A DNA stretch of 12,487 nucleotides, taken from assembly GCA_035641235.1 (NCBI GenBank), contig DASQUP010000003.1, forward strand, positions 1 through 12,487, read 5' to 3'. The notes under the pieces were generated by a model, which searched no databases, was not told the DNA's origin, and saw nothing but the letters and a program-made list of their open reading frames with translations. This DNA comes from DASQUP01 sp035641235 (GTDB lineage Bacteria > Actinomycetota > CADDZG01 > WHSQ01). Below are positions 5,765 to 12,487 of the stretch, in pieces (the first letter of the stretch is position 1; every line of letters begins with the position of its first letter). The translations under genes and the position numbers were made by a program.

Positions 5765-8001
5765 CGAAACACCTCCTCGGGTTCCGACTGCGGGCGGGGT
5801 CCGGGTTTCTTCATTTCGATCATCAAGTGGACGATCAGGGCGAGGGGGACGAGGAACGACAGCACGACCGCCGGGATCACGATCCCGGAATCGTTGACCA
5901 TGAAGCCGAGCATCGCCACCAGCAGCCCGCCGAGTAGCCCGGCCCGAACCCTCGGATACAGTCCGGCAAGGCGGCTCCATCTCCCCCGCGGACGAGCCAG
6001 CAACCACAGCAGCGCCACCAGCGCGGGCGGCACGAAAAAAGTCCAGATGGTAGATCGAAACACCCTGAGGTTCGCGCTGGCTTTTCGTTCGATCGTCTCC
6101 ACGAACACAGCAAAACCCCGGTCTCCGACATCCTCAACGAGCCGGCCCAGGTGTGTGCGGGACTCGGGCGGACCGATGAGATCCACCACGACAAAAAGCC
6201 CTAGAACGAGCACCGCAGCGAGGGCACCGATGATAACCACGCGCGCGCTGGGACGGCGGCCGCTGAGCAAGACCCACGTGACCAATAGGGCGGGAACCAG
6301 GGCCAGAACTCCACCGACGTCACTGCCGAATGCCGGCGCTCCGTCGATGAGAACCGCGAGGACAAACAGCGCACCGACCAGCCACAGCGTCCGCCGACCC
6401 GGCCATCGGTTTAAAACCAGCGCTCCGGTGAGGACGGTCGACACGCCGAGGATCGCAAAGGCGATGTTGCCGGCGCCGGCAAAACGGCCCGCGATGATCG
6501 GCGAGTACCCGAGGACGGTATTGAGCTGCAGGCGCGAGCCGGTCATGAGGTCGATCGCCAGCGTTGCAAACGTGAGCGCCGACAGTACGAGCAGGCGATC
6601 GAGGGGCGCAGCGACGACCAGCGACGCCGCCACAACAAGGAGGATGTCGATGGCGAGCAGTAGGACGACGAACCGTGCGACGCCCAGTAGATGGGCCTGA
6701 AACAATCCCGCGAAGAAGGTCGAGATCGGGAACGCAACCAGTGCGAGAGCGGCGACTTCGAGCCAGCGGCCGAGCCGCATGCCCGTCGATCCATTGGAGA
6801 GACGCTTCTCTCGCCACGCAAGCAGCGCCACCGCCAGCACATAGACCACAACCTGCGCAATGACGAACCAGGTTGAGACCGGCCTCTTGAGGCGATCCAC
6901 GAAGACACTCTCGCGATCGAGCTCGATCGCGGCGGCAACTCGGTTGGATCTTGCCGCCGCGACGGCGGACCACGGACTCCCATTCATCTCGCCAGGTCGA
7001 TCGATCCCCAGGTGGTCCAGCACCGTCGGAGCGATGTCGGGCAGCGTCACCACCCCTGGGCGCCGCGTTGTTGGGGACTGAAGTGTGTTACCCGGCGAGT
7101 ACCCGGGGCCCACCGCCAGCACCACCCCGAGATGAGAGAACGGCAGACCCGCCTGCGAGGTCGGCGATACCACCACCAGGAGGTCGCGCTCGAAATCCAG
7201 GTCGGACGCAACGTACTCAAGGATCTCATCTGCGGCTCTGAGGGCGCGGTCGCGGGCCGGCAGCTCGCGCCGGAAGGTCTGGTGGGACCAGTGATCGGCC
7301 CGGGCGAGATCACCGGCATCGATGACCATCGAAGCGCATGCAACGTCGAATGCGGCATCTACGGCTTCACGCATTTCGTTTTGATCCGTGCGCACGCCGT
7401 ACGGCCACGAGCCATCGACCGTTAGCAGATTCGAGCCGGTAGCGGACAGGGCGACAATCCCATCCCGGTTCATCGCCGCCAGCAAGGCCCAGCGTCCGGC
7501 ACCTGCAGGCGCCGGAGCGGGTTTGCCGAGATCGCCGTTCCCGATCGCGATCAGGGGAGTGTCGCCGAGTGCCGTGCCAAGCGCGCCGGGCACAGCGCTG
7601 TACCCTCCCTCCTCGGCTATCTCGATGAGATCGGCAATGGGCGTCTTTACATCCCGCATCAGATGCCCTTCGTGCGTGCCCAGATCGGCCGGAGTGCCCG
7701 AAGTCACCCTGCCGTCGAGCCGGGCGCCGCCCCCAACCGTCACGAAGCCGTCTCCGTACGACGTTCGGCTTTGGTTCGTTCGTACCGACACGGACGCCGC
7801 CGCACCGCGGTCGACGAGGTCGAGGAGAGCCGGGGGTTGTGCACGGTCGACGTCCTCCCACACCACTCCTGGAAGGGTGAAGATGACGGCTCGGGCACAG
7901 CCGGACTCTTGGCTGTGGGCGGTCGCCGCCACCGTGGGGATCAGGACCGCGGCGACGGTGAACGCGTACAGAAACCGGAGGTTAAGGCGCGAGAGCTTCA
8001 T
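5761..8001 (-). CDS. Membrane protein with extracytoplasmic alkaline-phosphatase-fold domain
   Basis: The 746-residue product has an N-terminal signal sequence (about 5-26, with TAHSQ as a possible cleavage area), an extracytoplasmic domain (about 34-350) and a membrane body of about eleven helices (377-728). The first domain follows the alkaline phosphatase/sulfatase superfamily pattern: beta strand and turn AVIFTLPGVVWEDV (38-51), a Ser/Thr-rich nucleophile region TSYGDGFVTVGGGAR (80-94), LLVVVSPTS (274-282) where SDHG is usual, and GVVTLPDIAPTVLDHLGID (316-334), the typical late motif. The first metal Asp and the DH pair are replaced, so phosphatase activity is doubtful. In the membrane part GYSPIIAGRFAGAGN (498-512) and MVNDSG (701-706) look conserved, as I recall from uncharacterised actinobacterial homologues. 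The ATG at 8001 lies inside the end of the upstream gene (20-bp overlap), implying coupled translation. The role is unknown; envelope glycan modification or transport is an inference from neighbours. Confidence 0.75.
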   Translation of the reverse strand: MKLSRLNLRFLYAFTVAAVLIPTVAATAHSQESGCARAVIFTLPGVVWEDVDRAQPPALLDLVDRGAAASVSVRTNQSRTSYGDGFVTVGGGARLDGRVTSGTPADLGTHEGHLMRDVKTPIADLIEIAEEGGYSAVPGALGTALGDTPLIAIGNGDLGKPAPAPAGAGRWALLAAMNRDGIVALSATGSNLLTVDGSWPYGVRTDQNEMREAVDAAFDVACASMVIDAGDLARADHWSHQTFRRELPARDRALRAADEILEYVASDLDFERDLLVVVSPTSQAGLPFSHLGVVLAVGPGYSPGNTLQSPTTRRPGVVTLPDIAPTVLDHLGIDRPGEMNGSPWSAVAAARSNRVAAAIELDRESVFVDRLKRPVSTWFVIAQVVVYVLAVALLAWREKRLSNGSTGMRLGRWLEVAALALVAFPISTFFAGLFQAHLLGVARFVVLLLAIDILLVVAASLVVAAPLDRLLVLSALTFATLAIDLMTGSRLQLNTVLGYSPIIAGRFAGAGNIAFAILGVSTVLTGALVLNRWPGRRTLWLVGALFVLAVLIDGAPAFGSDVGGVLALVPALLVTWVLLSGRRPSARVVIIGALAAVLVLGLFVVVDLIGPPESRTHLGRLVEDVGDRGFAVFVETIERKASANLRVFRSTIWTFFVPPALVALLWLLARPRGRWSRLAGLYPRVRAGLLGGLLVAMLGFMVNDSGIVIPAVVLSFLVPLALIVHLMIEMKKPGPRPQSEPEEVFR

Positions 8002-9091
8002 CGAGGTAGAGGCGCCGGAGTCGATCGAGAATTGCGTCCCTCGAGAAGTGTTCGTCGTAGTGAGCGCGGGCAGCTGCCGCGAAACTCCGCCTCAGATCCG
8101 CGTCCGACAACGTCTCCTCTAGTGCCTTCGCCAGTGCGCGGCCGTCGCTCTTCGGAACGAGGCGACCCGAGACGCCGTCGTCGATCAGCTCCGGCAAGCC
8201 CCCAACATCCGTACTGACGACGGGAACACCAAGCAGAACTGCTTCCTGGGCGGCCAGGGGCACGGCCTCCCACACCGACGATAGGCAAAACACATCCGCG
8301 GCGGCAATGTAATCGGCGACATCATCACGGAAGCCCAGGAAGTGGACCCTGTTCCGAACGCCCAGCCCTTCGGCGGTCGACTCGAGCTGGTCTAGGAGCC
8401 GCCCCTCCCCCACAATCGCCAAGATCACATCGGCCGGAAGCGACGCGAACGCGTCCAGCATGATGTGCAGCGCCTTCTGGGGGCGCAGGCGCGCCGCCGA
8501 AACGATCAGGCGGCCGTCGGCGCGGACGCCGAGTTCGGAACGCACCTCCTCCCGCGAGCGCCGCGCCACCGGAGGTTCACCCGCGCCCGCGTGAAGGACC
8601 TCGATTCTATCCGGGGGGACTTTGGATTTCGCTTCGAGGTATTCCTTCATCTCCCTAGATGGCACGAACGTCTTGGCAGCGGCGCGTACGACGTACGGTT
8701 CGACCCAACCGAACGCGCGCGCTTTCAATCCCCCAGAAATATCTTCAATCAGCAGGTTGTGGAGCGTGACTATGGAAGGGACGCCGGCCCGGCGCGCCGC
8801 CAGCACTCCGTCCATACCCGCCCGGAGCCCGTGGGCGTGCACTAAGTCATAGCGACCCGTCTCGATGATCCGCGTAAGCACCCTGACCGCGGTGAGATGC
8901 CCGCGCACAGGCCCCAAGGGAATTTGAACGGGGACGAACGGCTTGGGCATTCGTACGCGTACGTCCGGGTGCGCCGCGATCTCTATCGCCAGACCGTCGC
9001 GACCATCGAGCGCGGAGGTTATCTCCGAGACGTGGCGCCCCACTCCCCCGGCGGAGCGACCGAGTATCTGGAGAACTCGGCGCGCCGTCAC
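7982..9091 (-). CDS. GT4-family glycosyltransferase (GT-B fold)
   Basis: Enzymes of this family transfer a sugar from a nucleotide donor, with retention, to lipid-linked or small acceptors at the cytoplasmic membrane face. The 369-residue product has two Rossmann-like halves. The N-terminal acceptor half shows SAGGVGRHV (13-21), DLVHAHGLRAG (82-92) and IVTLHN (107-112). The donor half begins at RLIVSAARLRPQKALHIML (194-212), with AIVGEGRLLDQL (225-236) and HFLGFRDDV (250-258). The EX7E donor motif is present as E275 and E283 in WEAVPLAAQEAVLLGVPVV, followed by VGGLPELI. No membrane segment is seen. The GTG start at 9091 overlaps the murJ TGA as GTGA and has GAGGAG 6 nt upstream; a longer reading to 9424 only extends into murJ in another frame. 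Sugar and acceptor cannot be told from sequence. Neighbours suggest a lipid-linked glycan. Confidence 0.92.
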   Translation of the reverse strand: MTARRVLQILGRSAGGVGRHVSEITSALDGRDGLAIEIAAHPDVRVRMPKPFVPVQIPLGPVRGHLTAVRVLTRIIETGRYDLVHAHGLRAGMDGVLAARRAGVPSIVTLHNLLIEDISGGLKARAFGWVEPYVVRAAAKTFVPSREMKEYLEAKSKVPPDRIEVLHAGAGEPPVARRSREEVRSELGVRADGRLIVSAARLRPQKALHIMLDAFASLPADVILAIVGEGRLLDQLESTAEGLGVRNRVHFLGFRDDVADYIAAADVFCLSSVWEAVPLAAQEAVLLGVPVVSTDVGGLPELIDDGVSGRLVPKSDGRALAKALEETLSDADLRRSFAAAARAHYDEHFSRDAILDRLRRLYLDEALAP

Positions 9092-10713
9092 CTCCGGCTC
9101 CTCAGGCTCCCGAATAGCCCTCTCATGCGCCGCAGTTCGGGCGACTTGAATCCGATCATCGCCCCGATGTACGCACCGGCGCCGAGACCGACCGTCAGTA
9201 CTGCATTGAACATGTTCTCGACCCGCGACTCGTCGGGAACGAAGCTCCGCACGATCAACATGACCGCAAGAGCCCCAAGGGCCGCGACGACAGCACGCAG
9301 CACGGCGGATGTCGGCTGCGCCCCGAATCGAGATCGGGTGCGACGGTGGAGGAGCCGGGCAAGGACTATCGCGCCGGCTCCGAACCCAATGGAATGACCC
9401 AGCGCCAGACCCGGCACCGACCACTCCTCAGGAAGGGCTGCGAACAAACCCGCGCCGACCAGGCTCGCGGTCGCAACCGTGCCGGCGTTGACGAGTGCAG
9501 GCGTCTTCGTGTCGCCCAAGGCGTAGTAAGCGCGCGTGTACACAAGGAACGTGGAGTAGAGGGGAAGCCCGACGGCGAACGCCGCCAGCACGCGCGCCAC
9601 GAGGCTCGATCCTGCGCCCGTCATCACGCCGTACTGGAGCGTGAGACCAGTGATCGGATGGGCGGCCGCCAGCATGATCGCGGCCGTTGGGATCAACAGT
9701 AAGGACAGCATTGAAAGACCGTCCCTCAGTCGCTCCACCATGCCGCTCTCTTCGCCTTTGGCCACGTGTTCCGACATCGCCGTGAAAAGGACGTGGAAAA
9801 CCGGGATGGCGAACAATGCGTGAGGCAAGTAGAAGAAAGTGTACGCCCACTGATACGCGGCAACGCCTCCCTCCACGCCGTTTGCCAACAGGAGAACGAC
9901 GATCAGGCCGGCCTGGTATCCGCCCGCGTACCCAAGCGCCCACGCGCCGAGCCGTGCGCCGCGCCTGACGGCGGGATGAGATAGGTCGAAGCGAAAACGC
10001 GCGCGCCACCCCAGGCGCATCAACTGCGGAACCAGACACAGCGTCATCGCCACCACGCCGAGCGTTGTGCCGGCCCCGAGGACCCAGGTCTCTGCGGTGG
10101 TGATGCCTTCCACGGTGGGAGGCCGGTCTCCTCGCATTGCGGCATATGTGAGGTAGACCGCGATCACCACCAGGTTGTTGAAGATGGGGGCCACGGCTGC
10201 CAGAGCGAATCTGCGATGGGCGTGCAAGGCGCCGGTCATTATCATGCCGGCTCCGTAGAAGGCGATCTGGGGTGAAAACATTCGCAAGAATGTTGCTCCC
10301 AACGCAATCTCGCGGTCGCGCAGAACGTCGTTGCCTACGCCAAGCGTCAGCAGCCACATGATCAGTGGGGCGGCAAGCGCAACGAGGAGCGACAGCCCGA
10401 TGAGTGCAACAAGCGCAACCGAGGCAAGGGCATTCGCCGCATCCCAACCTTCGTCTCGGCGACCCTTGACGAGATAATCGACAAAAGTCGGAACGAACAC
10501 CGACGTGAGCACACCCGCGGCCACGAGCTCGAAGACGACATTCGGCGCCGTGTTGGCCGTCTGATAGGTGTTGCCGAGAAACGTCGTGCCGATAGCCGCC
10601 GCTACAACCATCACCCGCACGAACCCCGTGACCCGCGAAGCGGCGCTCGCGACGGTGATGATCGCGGCACCGCGAGCCAGCGACCTCGACGTCTCTTTGG
10701 AGTGTTTGGCCAC
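9088..10713 (-). CDS. murJ: MurJ/MviN-family lipid flippase (MOP superfamily)
   Basis: MurJ moves undecaprenyl-linked precursors, classically lipid II, from the inner to the outer face of the membrane for peptidoglycan assembly. Starting at GTG 10713 gives 541 residues with about 14 membrane helices, normal for the family. The N-terminal signature is clear: ASRVTGFVRVMVVAAAIG (25-42) holds R27 and R33, matching the essential R18 and R24 of E. coli, and NTAPNVVFELVAAGVLTSVF (54-73) holds the conserved Pro-Asn. The arginine matching E. coli R52 is phenylalanine (F61), which I believe is common in actinobacterial homologues. A mid-protein DTKTPALVNAGT is also typical. The start lies 5 bp after the steB stop. 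Longer reading to 10914 merely overlaps steB out of frame. Because this copy sits with glycan genes, it could flip a lipid-linked substrate other than lipid II. Confidence 0.9.
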   Translation of the reverse strand: MAKHSKETSRSLARGAAIITVASAASRVTGFVRVMVVAAAIGTTFLGNTYQTANTAPNVVFELVAAGVLTSVFVPTFVDYLVKGRRDEGWDAANALASVALVALIGLSLLVALAAPLIMWLLTLGVGNDVLRDREIALGATFLRMFSPQIAFYGAGMIMTGALHAHRRFALAAVAPIFNNLVVIAVYLTYAAMRGDRPPTVEGITTAETWVLGAGTTLGVVAMTLCLVPQLMRLGWRARFRFDLSHPAVRRGARLGAWALGYAGGYQAGLIVVLLLANGVEGGVAAYQWAYTFFYLPHALFAIPVFHVLFTAMSEHVAKGEESGMVERLRDGLSMLSLLLIPTAAIMLAAAHPITGLTLQYGVMTGAGSSLVARVLAAFAVGLPLYSTFLVYTRAYYALGDTKTPALVNAGTVATASLVGAGLFAALPEEWSVPGLALGHSIGFGAGAIVLARLLHRRTRSRFGAQPTSAVLRAVVAALGALAVMLIVRSFVPDESRVENMFNAVLTVGLGAGAYIGAMIGFKSPELRRMRGLFGSLRSRR

Positions 10714-10718
10714 GGTTA

Positions 10719-11681
10719 TCAGGGGGTCTGATTGGGCTCGGGAATGACTTCTTGCGCGCCGGAACCGACGCCGCTGTGGGAAACGACTCCATCGGCAGCC
10801 AGCTCGAGCCCAAGCACAAGTGAGATCGACCCTGCAAGGGTGTCCGCTTGATCCTCGGTTGAGACGATCTCCTGAGCTTCGTCGTCGGCTCTCATCATGG
10901 TTGTCAAGTTCCAACCGCTTGTTGCGGACTCCGCCACGCTGACCGGTGCGGCCGCGTTGGCCAGTTCCACTCCAAGCGCGACCGTGTACTCGCCAATCCG
11001 GAACGGTGCATCACCCTCGGCACCCCCGACGATCACGAACCACGAACCCGGCGGCGCAAACGGCTCCTCGTCGTCGGTACGTTCGACATCAACGAAGCCG
11101 GCCTCCTCGAGGTCGTTGAGCAGCGCCTCAACGTCCCCGCGCTCGATGGGGCCGTCGGCGGGATCCGATCCGAGGCCACCGCGCACTCCGTCGCCCGCGG
11201 TGAACGCCTCTCCCAGACGCTCGCCGAGCTCGGCCCGCAGCTCGTCGGATCGCGACGCGGCCGACGACAGGATGAGGGCAAGCTGGTCGCGCGCGGCGCG
11301 CGATGGAAGAGTTAGCGAATCCGTCGCCGATATCGTGCTTGCAATTGTTCCGCCCGCCTCCTCGATACTTTCCGTCACCTGATCGCTCAGGCCCCCATCG
11401 GTTCCCTCGTAAGTGAGCACAACTACTGTTCTGCCCTCGAGTCTGCCGGGCAATACCCAATCGCGCATCCTGTTCATGACCCTGTCGTAGTTGCTCACTT
11501 GAGACTCCAGGTCCCTCACATTCGCCTCGAGCTGGTCGTTGCGGTCCTTCAACACCTCGAACTCACTTCGAAGCTGCTTAACGAGTCCTTCCCCGAGGAC
11601 GTAGGACCCCATCAGAATGCCGATACCGAGGGCGAGAAAAACGGCGACTATCGAGATGAGGTGATATCGAAAGTCGATCAT
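10719..11681 (-). CDS. steB: SteB/MctB-family membrane-anchored envelope protein
   Basis: The family (annotated as copper transporter, MctB; SteB in corynebacteria) is a membrane-anchored extracytoplasmic protein acting with SteA in cell separation. The 320-residue product starts with the hallmark MIDFRYHLISIVAVFLALGI, giving one membrane helix at about 7-28 and a short cytoplasmic N-terminus. A coiled coil follows at about 33-66 (QLRSEFEVLKDRNDQLEANV). The rest is an acidic extracytoplasmic alpha/beta domain with VVVLTYEG (86-93) and a C-terminal proline-rich end. There is no cysteine in the whole protein, which argues against a copper-thiol role for this copy. The ATG overlaps the steA stop as ATGA, so the pair is translationally coupled. 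Identification by the N-terminal signature and by the neighbour steA is firm; the function in this organism is inferred. Confidence 0.9.
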   Translation of the reverse strand: MIDFRYHLISIVAVFLALGIGILMGSYVLGEGLVKQLRSEFEVLKDRNDQLEANVRDLESQVSNYDRVMNRMRDWVLPGRLEGRTVVVLTYEGTDGGLSDQVTESIEEAGGTIASTISATDSLTLPSRAARDQLALILSSAASRSDELRAELGERLGEAFTAGDGVRGGLGSDPADGPIERGDVEALLNDLEEAGFVDVERTDDEEPFAPPGSWFVIVGGAEGDAPFRIGEYTVALGVELANAAAPVSVAESATSGWNLTTMMRADDEAQEIVSTEDQADTLAGSISLVLGLELAADGVVSHSGVGSGAQEVIPEPNQTP

Positions 11682-12487
11682 CCAAAGATCGCCTGCCTAA
11701 GGTCGAACCACAAACTCGTCAATCTCTCCCAGTAGACCGCGATCGTCAGGCGCATGGGCTCCGAGAGGGCAACGACCACCGCCATGGTCAGGAGCGCGGC
11801 CGCGATCAACATTACGAGATCTCGTCTTCGCACCCTCCCGCGGTACAGGCGGCTCACGCCCTTGGCGTCCACAAGAATTGGTCCCACTCGCAGCCGCGTC
11901 AGAAACGTCGATGCCATCCCCTTGCGCCCCTTGTCCAGGAACTCGACGAGGTTGGCGTGCGTTCCAACCGCAACGATTAACTCGGCGCCTCGCTCGAAGG
12001 CAAGGAGCATTGCAATATCTTCACTAGTTCCGGTTGCCTCGAACACAGCGCTCGGAATGCCGAGCGCGTCGAGGCGTTCCAGTCCCGGCGCCTCTCCGCC
12101 GGGATAGGCATGAACGACGAGCTCAGCACCGCACAGAAGCGCCTCCGTGGTTACCGAATCCATGTCCCCGATGATCATGGCCGGCTTGAGCCCGAAGTCA
12201 ATGAGTGCGTCCGCACCCCCGTCGACGGCCACGAGCAACGGGGATGTTTCTCGAATGTACGCGCGCAGCGTCCGCAGGTCCTCCTTGTAGCCGTGGCCCC
12301 GTACTACGACCAGAACATGGCGCCCGTGGAAGTCGGTCTTGACGTCCGGAAGGCGGACGCCCTCGATGAGGACGTCGCGCTCGTCCTTGATGTAGCCGAT
12401 GGTGTTCTCGGCGAAGCGCTCGATCTCTGTTGCTATCCCCTGCTTGGCCTGATCGAGGGTATGTTCGACCGCGTCGAGCGTCAGTAC
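11678..12487 (-). CDS. steA: SteA-like cytokinetic ring/envelope protein (5' part outside window)
   Basis: SteA is a membrane protein whose cytoplasmic domain resembles thiamin pyrophosphokinase; in corynebacteria it works with SteB upstream of the peptidoglycan hydrolase that separates daughter cells. The last 269 codons are present and the frame continues through the right edge; no start is visible before it. The TPK-like core shows LLVAVDGGADALIDFGLKP and IIGDMDSV (residues about 105-112 of the visible part), like the GDxDS motif of thiamin pyrophosphokinases. A later stretch GTHANLVEFLDKGRKGMAST and LYRGRVRRRDL leads to one C-terminal membrane helix (LVMLIAAALLTMAVVVAL) and a short amphipathic tail. 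The stop TGA overlaps the steB ATG. Full-length homologues have close to 400 residues, so about 120 residues are missing. Enzymatic TPK activity is not expected. Confidence 0.9.
   Translation of the reverse strand, partial: VLTLDAVEHTLDQAKQGIATEIERFAENTIGYIKDERDVLIEGVRLPDVKTDFHGRHVLVVVRGHGYKEDLRTLRAYIRETSPLLVAVDGGADALIDFGLKPAMIIGDMDSVTTEALLCGAELVVHAYPGGEAPGLERLDALGIPSAVFEATGTSEDIAMLLAFERGAELIVAVGTHANLVEFLDKGRKGMASTFLTRLRVGPILVDAKGVSRLYRGRVRRRDLVMLIAAALLTMAVVVALSEPMRLTIAVYWERLTSLWFDLRQAIFG

Noticed and set aside
3972..5897. A 641-codon open frame on the plus strand antisense to pyrG and the PNPT-like gene
   Set aside because: It covers two genes with clear family motifs on the other strand, its product is Arg/Pro/Ala/Ser-rich without domain character, and such frames are common opposite GC-rich genes.
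5405..6700. A 431-codon plus-strand frame opposite the PNPT-like and AP-fold genes
   Set aside because: Ser/Arg/Thr/Pro-rich low-complexity product, shadow of real minus-strand genes.
9092..9424. Longer GT4 reading frame starting at 9424
   Set aside because: The extra 111 residues overlap murJ in another frame; GTG 9091 has a good ribosome binding site and a GTGA overlap.
10714..10914. Longer MurJ reading frame starting at 10914
   Set aside because: The extra 67 residues are Arg/Ser-rich and lie wholly within steB in another frame; GTG 10713 gives a normal MurJ N-terminus.

Overview
The window is a gene-dense, GC-rich stretch that reads as chromosomal core of a member of the Actinomycetota. 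The main clue is the chain steA-steB ... pyrG with xerD and ald nearby, a neighbourhood I know from mycobacteria (steA-mctB-pyrG-NUDIX-xerD) and streptomycetes. Frequent GTG/TTG starts and heavy use of G/C in third codon positions fit this. Several genes are divergent from the mycobacterial versions, so a deep-branching lineage is likely, but I cannot name a genus. There are no tRNA or rRNA genes, insertion sequences or CRISPR arrays.

Layout. Positions 1-1665 (minus strand): ald (alanine dehydrogenase), then xerD (tyrosine recombinase, cut by the left edge). Positions 1666-1820: a divergent intergenic region with a possible leaderless promoter for ald and a doubtful 40-codon ORF. Positions 1821-3136 (plus strand): a two-gene cassette, a small membrane-anchored protein and an HTTM-like multi-pass membrane protein, overlapping as TTGA. 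It ends 19 bp from the convergent pyrG. Positions 3156-12487 (minus strand): a long run transcribed steA (cut by the right edge) - steB - murJ - GT4 glycosyltransferase - alkaline-phosphatase-fold membrane protein - PNPT-like (MraY/WecA family) membrane protein, then a 125-bp leader and pyrG. The first six genes overlap or nearly touch (ATGA, 5-bp gap, GTGA, 20-bp overlap, GTGA), so they are very probably one operon.

How the genes may work together. SteA and SteB are envelope proteins linked in corynebacteria to control of the peptidoglycan hydrolase that separates daughter cells. Downstream lie parts typical of a lipid-linked glycan pathway: a polyprenyl-phosphate sugar-phosphate transferase homologue, a cytoplasmic GT-B glycosyltransferase, a MurJ/MVF-family flippase, and an extracytoplasmic alkaline-phosphatase-fold domain on a membrane body. 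I infer an envelope glycan or lipid-carrier module tied to cell separation. The PNPT-like and phosphatase-like members both lack hallmark residues, so their chemistry is open. This is the best candidate here for an undescribed system.

The HTTM pair lies between pyrG and ald, where I would expect a NUDIX gene, in the opposite orientation to its neighbours, and looks like lineage-specific replacement or insertion.
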